A DNA stretch of 11,957 bases. It comes from Rickettsiales bacterium (GTDB lineage Bacteria; Pseudomonadota; Alphaproteobacteria; Rickettsiales; UBA1997). Below are positions 6,558 to 11,957 of the stretch, one piece after another (within the stretch, counting starts at the first letter, position 1; every line of letters starts with the position of its first letter). A model generated the notes under the pieces. It made no database searches. It had not been told where the DNA came from and worked only from the letters and a program-made list of their open reading frames with translations. The stretch covers positions 1 to 11,957 of the forward strand of contig JAITBB010000006.1 of assembly GCA_031283795.1 (NCBI GenBank). Direction: 5' to 3'. Position numbers and translations under genes: made by a program.

Positions 6558-8498
6558 ATGGTGGGAGAACAGAATTTTGAGTTTGGGGTGGAGACAAAGA
6601 AGATACTTAAGCTTATGATCCATTCCCTCTATACAAACAGAGACATAGTTATTAGAGAGTTGATTTCCAACTCTTCCGACGCCTGTGATAAACTAAGGTA
6701 CATGGCCACAATGGACCCGAATATCCTCTCCGATGACACTGAGCTAAGAATAGAGGTGGAAATTGATGAGAATGGCAGAACCCTGTCCATCAGAGACAAT
6801 GGAATAGGAATGAGTCGGGAAGATCTGATAGATCAGCTCGGCACCATAGCTAAATCGGGAACGGAGGCATTTCTTGAGCATGTGTCCCAGAGCAAAGGAC
6901 AAAACATCGTTGAGTTGATAGGCCAATTCGGTGTTGGCTTCTACTCTTCCTTCATGGTAGCAAAAAAAGTCGAGGTCATTTCTCGTGTTCCAAATGGTGA
7001 AGAGACCTATCTATGGGAATCCGATGGAGAAGGAGAGTTTAGAATAGGGAAATATGCTGGGGAATTCACCAGGGGCACCAGAGTAACGCTCTTCCTGAAG
7101 GATGATGATGACACGTTTCTCGATAAATTCCATATAAAACATATTATAAAGTCCTATTCGGACCACATAGTCTTTCCCATAAGACTAAAGATGGGGACCA
7201 CCGAGAGCAGTGTAGAAACCATAAACACCGGTACCGCGCTGTGGACCAGACCAAAGACCGATATAACCAGAGAACAGTATCTGGAGTTCTATAAGTATGT
7301 GGTTCATATGCCCGGGGAACCATGGATGATCCTCCATAACAGAGTGGAGGGCAATCTGGAATTCATAAATCTGTTATTCATTCCGGACCGGAGGAATTTT
7401 GACCTCTTCAATCCCGAGATGAATACAAGAATAAAACTCTACATAAAAAGAGTCTTTATAACTGAGGACAACGTCCAGCTGTTACCAAGATATCTTAGAT
7501 TTATCCAGGGCATTGTGGATAGCCAGGATCTGCCACTCAATATCAGTAGAGAGACGCTACAGTACAACAGTATGGTGGAAAAAATTAGAAAGGCCCTGGT
7601 CAAGAAGATATTTACAGAATTAGAGAAGAAGGATCAGAGTGAACCGGATGAGTATTTGAAGTTCTGGAACAACTTTGGCGCCGTTATTAAGGAGGGCCTC
7701 TGTGAACATAATGTGGACAACGACGGTCTTCTGGACCTATGTAAATTCTACAGCAGCATGTCAGTGGACAAGCCTATAGGACTGAAGACCTACATCGAAA
7801 GAATGCAGCCGAACCAGAAGACCATCTATTACATAACCGGGAATTCTGTTCAAAACGTAGACAACAGCCCACAGATTGAGGGCTTCAAATCGAAAGACAT
7901 AGAGGTGCTGTATCTATGTGATACCGTCGATGATTTTTGGACCACAGCCACTTATAAATATAGGGACTACCAGTTCAAATCTATAACGAGGGCTGATATA
8001 GACCTAGATAATTTGAATAGGGAAGAAGAGACTGCGCCAAATGAGCTCGAGTTTGACGATGAAAAGGCTAGGAAGGAAGAGGCTGAAAAAAATGATGGAC
8101 TAAAAAACGTCAGTGAAAGTTGCTCCAGAGATCTGCTGGAACTCTTCAGGAGCACTCTGGAAAATTGTAATCTGAAGGACATCCGAATTTCTAAAAAACT
8201 CACAAAGAGCCCAGTTTGTCTCGTGGCCGACGAAAAGGCTATGGACATAAAACTTGAGAGGTTTCTTCTGGAACAGAAACAAATTGTGGCGCCAATGCCG
8301 AAGATACTGGAAATAAATCCCCAGCACAGCGTGCTTAAAATTATCCAGGAGAATGTCAATAATTCTGAAAAACTCCCAGAAATGCGGGAAATTATCAGAA
8401 TGCTGTTTGACGAGGCCTGCATTTTGGAGGGTGAACCTCTGAAAAATCCGGCCGAATTTGCTCTGAGACTGAATAAATTTATGGAGAGCGCAAAGTAA
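6558..8498 (+). CDS. htpG: Chaperone protein HtpG (bacterial Hsp90), 646 aa
   Basis: HtpG is the cytosolic bacterial Hsp90, an ATP-driven dimeric chaperone that remodels client proteins, often with DnaK. All three domains are present and length is normal. The N-terminal GHKL ATPase site has E34 and N38 (RELISNSSDACDKLRY), D80-NGIGM, GTIAKSGT (95-102) and the ATP lid end GQFGVGFYS (122-130). The middle domain carries LPLNISRETLQ with R331, equivalent to the arginine that contacts the ATP gamma-phosphate. The C-terminal dimerisation region follows a charged linker near residue 500. The ATG at 6558 gives the expected short N-terminus before FEFGVETKKIL; a weak TTGGAA lies upstream. The gene is divergent from the MORN gene and is followed by a strong stem-loop. 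Sequence style resembles alphaproteobacterial HtpG. There is no sign of decay. Confidence 0.97.
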   Translation: MVGEQNFEFGVETKKILKLMIHSLYTNRDIVIRELISNSSDACDKLRYMATMDPNILSDDTELRIEVEIDENGRTLSIRDNGIGMSREDLIDQLGTIAKSGTEAFLEHVSQSKGQNIVELIGQFGVGFYSSFMVAKKVEVISRVPNGEETYLWESDGEGEFRIGKYAGEFTRGTRVTLFLKDDDDTFLDKFHIKHIIKSYSDHIVFPIRLKMGTTESSVETINTGTALWTRPKTDITREQYLEFYKYVVHMPGEPWMILHNRVEGNLEFINLLFIPDRRNFDLFNPEMNTRIKLYIKRVFITEDNVQLLPRYLRFIQGIVDSQDLPLNISRETLQYNSMVEKIRKALVKKIFTELEKKDQSEPDEYLKFWNNFGAVIKEGLCEHNVDNDGLLDLCKFYSSMSVDKPIGLKTYIERMQPNQKTIYYITGNSVQNVDNSPQIEGFKSKDIEVLYLCDTVDDFWTTATYKYRDYQFKSITRADIDLDNLNREEETAPNELEFDDEKARKEEAEKNDGLKNVSESCSRDLLELFRSTLENCNLKDIRISKKLTKSPVCLVADEKAMDIKLERFLLEQKQIVAPMPKILEINPQHSVLKIIQENVNNSEKLPEMREIIRMLFDEACILEGEPLKNPAEFALRLNKFMESAK

Positions 8499-8537
8499 TC
8501 GAAAAACCTTGGAGATGCCAATGTGCCCAGACTCATA

Positions 8538-8564
8538 GTCCATGCGGCAGACGCGCGCATGGAC
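8538..8564 (+). terminator. Stem-loop after htpG, probable terminator
   Basis: GTCCATGCG (8538-8546) and CGCATGGAC (8556-8564) form a perfect, GC-rich 9-bp stem with a 9-nt loop, starting 39 nt after the htpG stop. A strict T-run is missing; the following AATGATAGTTGTTTA is only moderately T-rich. It could instead be a transcript-stabilising 3' hairpin. It also separates htpG transcription from the tRNA promoter. Confidence 0.5.
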
Positions 8565-8572
8565 AATGATAG

Positions 8573-8600
8573 TTGTTTATAATTTGGGCCTATCTATTAT
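8573..8600 (+). promoter_or_regulatory. Probable tRNA-Arg promoter
   Basis: TTGTTT (8573-8578), 16 bp, then TATTAT (8595-8600; five of six consensus bases) lies just before the tRNA. Transcription would start around 8607, only one or two bases before the mature 5' end. Confidence 0.45.
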
Positions 8601-8608
8601 AGTCACGG

Positions 8609-8685
8609 GTCCTCGTAGCTCAGCTGGATAGAGCGACAACCTCCTAAGTTGTAGGTCGGCGGTTCAAATCCGCCCGCGGACACCA
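8609..8685 (+). tRNA. tRNA-Arg (anticodon CCU)
   Basis: A full cloverleaf can be drawn: acceptor GTCCTCG/CGCGGAC, T8-A9, D-arm GCTC/GAGC (8618-8621/8631-8634), anticodon arm ACAAC/GTTGT with loop CTCCTAA (8641-8647, anticodon CCT), a 5-nt variable loop, T-arm GGCGG/CCGCC with loop TTCAAAT, discriminator A and encoded CCA (8683-8685). It decodes AGG, a codon used often in the neighbouring genes. One oddity: acceptor pair 5-68 is T against C (8613/8677), a mismatch in an otherwise perfect stem. The gene is convergent with the following one, ending 13 bases from its stop codon. Confidence 0.95.
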
Positions 8686-8698
8686 TAACCCATCCTCC

Positions 8699-10048
8699 CT
8701 ATTCGATAAATTCCACCTGGTGCCTTATTTTCGTTCTGAGACTGTCTAGTGAACCGACTCTGCTATAGGACACAGAGTTTCCTATGTCATTATACATAAA
8801 GATGTGCGAAATTGGTAATTTACCAGAATAGATGCCCCATGTCGGATCTATGGGAATCCACTCGTTGTTATGGTAGACCATAACCCAGGCATGATTCTCA
8901 AATTTCTTTTTTTCGAAATTATAGCTAAGGCCAACTATTGTCTTAGATGGTATGTTTATACTCCTCAGTAGATCCTGGTAGAGAATAGCATAGTGCTCAC
9001 AGACCCCTCTTCTGACCCTTAAAATATCTAGAGAGGTCATCTTCTTGCCAACATAACTCTCATCATAGACTATGTTCTCATGGACCCACTTGGCGATTCT
9101 GATGTAGGTGGCTAGTCTCCTGTCTCCTTTTCCATCTATTCCACCGACCAGACTACTGAGAGGGGCAATATAGTCATCCACTATTTTAGTGGTAGCGGCA
9201 AATTTAAAATTATTAACCCAATTGAAATCGCTGTAGTCGTTCTCTATGGTGGCAGCTATTCGCACAAAGGATTTTCTTGAGGCAAAGTTTCTAAAATTTA
9301 CAGTGATGTTATCATCTCCTTTCTCTATAAAGTCGCCGTCCACACGATTAACCTGACCACTAGACACATTATACTTTACTATCTCGTTATTTCCACCCAC
9401 ATAGTCCAGTGGAAGCTTAACCACAAGATTTCCAATCCCATCGGAATCCTCAATGTCTATGATGGTGGAGACATTCCAGCGGGAGCTATTCCTTGTCATC
9501 GAAAAGACATCTCTAAATCCGTCTTCTCCAACAATTCCATCCCATCTGAATGAGTTTCTATTTCTGTGAAACAGATAATTCAGAGAGTAGAGATTCATAT
9601 TGTCCAGGGTCTGCACCTCCAGACTTGCTCTGGCCCCCTTCGCAAAGGCCGGTATGCTCACAGATTCTCGCCTTATGTAGGGCACATCAAAAATTTCATC
9701 GTTATCGATCTGGTATCTAAATTTCAGGATAATATCCTGGGAGTTGAACAATTTCCTAAATCTAAATTCCAATTTGTTTCCACCAAAGGTTCCTCTGCAC
9801 TCGCCGTCATTCACAGCCCTGGCCTCCAAAATACTTACCCTGCTTTTCTTGTCGAATATCATACTCCAATTGTCATAGTAATGATTCTGCAGCAGCTCCT
9901 CGGCCTTCAGCTTCATGACCACCTCCACCTCCTGGCCTCGATCGTTAAACATGTTTTTCTGATCCCAGGACTCTATCCTCAGATCAGCAAAAACCGGACC
10001 CCCTATGGCCAGCAGCAGCAGTGTCCAATATTTTTTCGCATTTCCCAT
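8699..10048 (-). CDS. Exported transglutaminase-like protein (449 aa)
   Basis: The C-terminal third is a transglutaminase-like (papain-fold) core with an intact triad: C350 in RRGVCEHYA, H386 in NHAWVMVY and D401 in PIDPTWG. In bacteria this fold serves as protease, amidase or cross-linking enzyme, so the substrate cannot be read from the sequence. Residues 1-21 form a Sec signal peptide (MGNAKK, hydrophobic YWTLLLLAIGG, then P-V-F-A before D22). The central 300 residues are beta-rich and resemble the N-terminal part of many secreted bacterial transglutaminase-like proteins (a DUF3857-like role is possible but I cannot confirm it). An ATG at 10093 would add 15 residues before the signal peptide; I chose 10048 because it gives a standard signal sequence, though neither start has a strong Shine-Dalgarno site. 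It lies 80 bp downstream of the methyltransferase gene on the same strand and may be co-transcribed. Confidence 0.85.
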   Translation of the reverse strand: MGNAKKYWTLLLLAIGGPVFADLRIESWDQKNMFNDRGQEVEVVMKLKAEELLQNHYYDNWSMIFDKKSRVSILEARAVNDGECRGTFGGNKLEFRFRKLFNSQDIILKFRYQIDNDEIFDVPYIRRESVSIPAFAKGARASLEVQTLDNMNLYSLNYLFHRNRNSFRWDGIVGEDGFRDVFSMTRNSSRWNVSTIIDIEDSDGIGNLVVKLPLDYVGGNNEIVKYNVSSGQVNRVDGDFIEKGDDNITVNFRNFASRKSFVRIAATIENDYSDFNWVNNFKFAATTKIVDDYIAPLSSLVGGIDGKGDRRLATYIRIAKWVHENIVYDESYVGKKMTSLDILRVRRGVCEHYAILYQDLLRSINIPSKTIVGLSYNFEKKKFENHAWVMVYHNNEWIPIDPTWGIYSGKLPISHIFMYNDIGNSVSYSRVGSLDSLRTKIRHQVEFIE

Positions 10049-10128
10049 CGGGAGTAATCCAAGTGAATTGGAGCCAATGGTATTAGAAAACATCTAGAAT
10101 TCAAGACTTAGATTTCTATGTGTTTCAT

Positions 10129-10755
10129 CTAGATTTTTCTGTGATAGTACACTGTCACATCACTGTAGGTACATTTGATCTTTCCCGTAGCAATACGAGG
10201 AAATGCCGTCTCATCATTCAGGTGCCTTATGCATGAAATTATGATTGCACCGGATTTCAATTCGGCCTTCAATTTCTCCTCGAGTTTAAGATACAGTTTT
10301 TCGGCATTATGCATCGGGTAATGCATAAAAATTATGTCTGGGGACGGAGATGAGTAGTCGATGTCAAGAAAATCACCATTTATGAATTCAATTTTATCTG
10401 CTGTCTTTTTTCCCTGAAGCTTGAATTTCCGCCTTATCCGATTCGATGTGTCGAAAAGTGTTTTCACTAGTTCTATCCCGATAATTTTTTCCAATTTTGG
10501 TAGAATGAGAGCCGTTCCAACAACAATCTTTCCAGTTCCGGAACCAAGATCATATAATATCTTTGATTCTCCCAGATCACCGGAGATGGCTGGTTCTTCA
10601 AATATATGGGCCAATTCCAGGAATGGGATCTCGCCGTAGATTAGATATTTTCTATCTTCTGGGTTCATTTTTTCTCTTCCTTTGCAGGATATAGAGTGCC
10701 CGTCTATGTTATTGTAGAGGGTTTTGAAAATTCCCTCTTCTCTTCCAAGATTCAT
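10129..10755 (-). CDS. Class I SAM-dependent methyltransferase, DOT1-like type (208 aa)
   Basis: The protein carries a Rossmann methyltransferase core: motif I YDLGSGTGK (68-76), GIE for the adenosine-ribose acidic residue (93-95), and NGDFL (126-130). Before it sits YGE (40-42), and the series YGE...DLGSG.GK...GIE...F..GDFL is typical of DOT1-like enzymes and related bacterial methyltransferases. The segment LYNNIDGHSIS before YGE is also seen in bacterial members, which supports an upstream start. The position of the DOT1/NPPY-type motif IV reads FMHYPM here, so the target may differ. DOT1 proper methylates histone H3 lysine 79; a histone, ribosomal or other protein target is open. Start: ATG 10755 has GGGG six bases upstream; ATG 10767 has none; ATG 10668 has a good AAGGAAGAG but would remove the conserved N-terminal segment. 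Located between the IS element and the transglutaminase-like gene; no clear promoter seen. Confidence 0.7.
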   Translation of the reverse strand: MNLGREEGIFKTLYNNIDGHSISCKGREKMNPEDRKYLIYGEIPFLELAHIFEEPAISGDLGESKILYDLGSGTGKIVVGTALILPKLEKIIGIELVKTLFDTSNRIRRKFKLQGKKTADKIEFINGDFLDIDYSSPSPDIIFMHYPMHNAEKLYLKLEEKLKAELKSGAIIISCIRHLNDETAFPRIATGKIKCTYSDVTVYYHRKI

Positions 10756-10882
10756 CGTAAACCCCATCGGTCATTACGGAACCAGATGCTAGCGGCAAAT
10801 TAATAATTATCAATATTTTTGAACAGATCAGGGGACTGACCTCTATTTATTGCTTTCATCTCCAACAACCCTACCACCCATA
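10756..10882. other. Segment between methyltransferase gene and transposase gene
   Basis: This 127-bp stretch should contain the downstream end of the IS element and the promoter of the methyltransferase gene. An AT-rich core (about 10798-10820) holds GATAAT on the minus strand but no matching -35 box. GGGGACTGACC at 10831-10841 is a possible IS terminus; the opposite end lies outside the window, so it cannot be checked here. Confidence 0.3.
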
Positions 10883-11584
10883 CTAGGCCACTCTCTCTTC
10901 GGTGTTCTCATTGGTAATTGTCTTTCTGTGAAAAATATAACGTCTCGGGGTTTTAACATTTTCAGCTAGACTGTAGTCCACACCAGAGGTACAATGACCA
11001 CCGTATCTTCCCAGGTTGGATAGCAGTGTTGCTCTGTTCAGCCAGAGAAATACTGCTTCCTCTATAGCTATGGGTGATCTGTTGAATGCTTTTGTTCTTC
11101 TGTTGAATCTAGCAAATCTACCTCTGAGACTCGCATTAAAACATTCCACTAGACATGTCTCTGCTTTGTCTACTACGTGTCTGTCACAGTCTAGAGGTGG
11201 TGGGTTATTTTTTCTTTTTTCTCTGCTATAGTTCTTTTCCGTTATTTCCTTTATTAGTTTACCATCTCTGTCCCTTAGATATTTTCCTTTTTTGTCTTTC
11301 TTTATCTTTACTGTTTTTCTATAGCTACAGCCTATTAGTTTAGAGTAGCTCCAGTTACCATCTGTGGCTATTGTTTCTATTTTATTTCTGTTTTGACCAA
11401 GAATTGTATTGTTGTAGCTGGATGAATTATCCGAATCTCCTCCTGAACAATTACTGAGTACTTTATTTATTAGTTTTCTGCAGATTACGGATTCATTTCT
11501 GTTGCTGTCTATACTTGTTTCAAATGCAACAACCTTACCTCTTCTTCTATCAACAGCAGTCCATATTTTGACCTGTTCCCTTTG
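10883..11584 (-). CDS. IS1-family transposase, -1 frame catalytic part (InsB-like, 233 codons)
   Basis: This frame begins to be read at the slip site, where N124 of the upstream frame is followed by Q-R-E-Q-V-K-I-W-T-A-V-D, restoring the family pattern. It has no ATG anywhere before its stop, so it should be made only as a 357-residue fusion. The DDE triad is D112 (upstream frame), D199 in ATDGNWSY and E271 in VECFNASLRGRFARFNRRTK, the last matching the IS1 signature E..N..LR...AR..R. Two stretches are longer than in classical IS1: a Ser/Asn/Gly-rich segment (about 168-184) and a lysine-rich insertion between the second D and E (about 212-262), giving a D-E gap of 72 residues. No internal stops. 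The frame resembles a functional gene. Confidence 0.8.
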   Translation of the reverse strand, partial: QREQVKIWTAVDRRRGKVVAFETSIDSNRNESVICRKLINKVLSNCSGGDSDNSSSYNNTILGQNRNKIETIATDGNWSYSKLIGCSYRKTVKIKKDKKGKYLRDRDGKLIKEITEKNYSREKRKNNPPPLDCDRHVVDKAETCLVECFNASLRGRFARFNRRTKAFNRSPIAIEEAVFLWLNRATLLSNLGRYGGHCTSGVDYSLAENVKTPRRYIFHRKTITNENTEERVA

Positions 11585-11955
11585 TTTTTTTTTATGTTGT
11601 AGAAATAAGAATAGAGTTCATCTAATTCTAATATCTCTATGGTTTTTGGTTTCTCTTTTATTTTTTCTCTCTCCGTATCAAACCAGAGTAATTTTGAAGC
11701 AGATCCTATCCATTTTCCAATGAGTCCAAAGGATATGGTGGTATTGAAGTATAGTTCTATTGTTCTCTGAATACTTCTCAGAGACACATTGTGAACATAG
11801 AGTATTAAACAAATTATCTTCTGATTGAAGTCTCTTTTAACCCTAGCATCATCAAGACTGAATGATCTATGGCAGTCATTACAATAATATCTTTGTTTAC
11901 CATACTTCTTTCCATTGCACTTTACTCTTTCGCCTAAACAATATTTACATTTCAT
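11509..11955 (-). CDS. IS1-family transposase, upstream frame (InsA-like, 148 aa unless shifted)
   Basis: Residues 3-28 form a C-x2-C ... C-x2-C zinc ribbon (CKYC, YCNDC), followed by a helix-turn-helix-like region at about 40-90 (VSLRSIQRTIELYF), as in IS1 InsA, which binds the terminal repeats. Unlike short InsA, this frame continues to the first catalytic aspartate, D112 in LELDELYSYF. If no shift occurs it ends at 11509 with an unrelated tail. At 11584-11590 the codons read A AAA AAC (a run of nine A then C), the same heptamer that IS1 uses, allowing ribosomes to slip to the -1 frame. The ATG at 11955 is two bases from the window edge; a start further upstream cannot be excluded, but the zinc ribbon normally begins near the N-terminus. 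Confidence 0.85.
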   Translation of the reverse strand: MKCKYCLGERVKCNGKKYGKQRYYCNDCHRSFSLDDARVKRDFNQKIICLILYVHNVSLRSIQRTIELYFNTTISFGLIGKWIGSASKLLWFDTEREKIKEKPKTIEILELDELYSYFYNIKKNKGNRSKYGLLLIEEEVRLLHLKQV

Positions 11956-11957
11956 AG

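Larger units (their letters stand above)
10883..11957 (-). mobile_element. IS1-family insertion sequence (one end outside the window)
   Basis: The whole transposase coding region of an IS1-like element is present, but the terminal inverted repeat beyond 11957 is missing, and the other terminus (perhaps at 10831-10841) is not proven. Two overlapping frames are joined by a -1 frameshift. No target-site duplication can be tested. The element appears intact in its coding part, which suggests recent or continuing activity in this genome. Confidence 0.85.

Noticed and set aside
7967..8566. Two long open frames on the minus strand across the 3' end of htpG
   Set aside because: They are antisense to a well-conserved gene, have Ser/Leu/Phe-rich translations typical of reversed coding sequence, and have no motifs.
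11016..11723. Plus-strand frames over the IS element
   Set aside because: They are low-complexity Leu/Ser/Phe translations antisense to the transposase.
1..11957. CRISPR array or origin of replication
   Set aside because: No regularly spaced short repeats and no cluster of DnaA boxes are visible; the only sizeable repeats are the paralog pair and its leaders.

Overview
The window looks like part of the chromosome of a host-associated alphaproteobacterium of the Rickettsiales/Holosporales type. This is inferred from gene content and composition, not proven. Coding sequence is moderately AT-rich and uses AGA/AGG for arginine and ATA for isoleucine heavily; the one tRNA present is tRNA-Arg(CCU), which reads AGG. 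CTAG, avoided in many proteobacteria, is common here. Conserved bacterial genes (3' end of mfd, complete htpG, tRNA-Arg) alternate with proteins that look exported or host-directed, and an IS1-family element closes the window.

Layout. 2-727 (+): C-terminal part of Mfd. 743-4323 (+): two tandem paralogous genes of unknown function, each behind an almost identical 77-bp leader with a sigma70-like promoter. 4324-4485: convergent intergenic stretch. 4486-6315 (-): a Sec-signal protein with MORN repeats and a C-terminal region whose His/Asp/Gln/Cys arrangement resembles CE-clan (Ulp1/YopJ-like) cysteine proteases; a perfect 10-bp inverted repeat abuts its start codon. 6316-6557: divergent control region. 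6558-8498 (+): htpG, then a 9-bp stem-loop and a promoter for tRNA-Arg(CCU) at 8609-8685. 8699-10048 (-): exported transglutaminase-like protein with an intact Cys-His-Asp triad. 10129-10755 (-): class I methyltransferase of DOT1-like type. 10883-11957 (-): most of an IS1-family element whose transposase needs a -1 frameshift at an A AAA AAC site.

How the genes may fit together. Mfd (transcription-coupled repair), HtpG (Hsp90 chaperone) and the tRNA are general housekeeping. The MORN/CE protein, the transglutaminase-like protein, the DOT1-like methyltransferase and the tandem coiled-coil paralogs are the accessory part. They could form a loose group of host-interaction factors, but nothing shows they are co-regulated apart from tentative ACTTG/CAAGT palindromic sites near some starts. 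The points most worth following are the leader conserved better than the genes it precedes, the MORN/CE-protease combination with its start-codon palindrome, and the large insertion in the IS1 catalytic domain.
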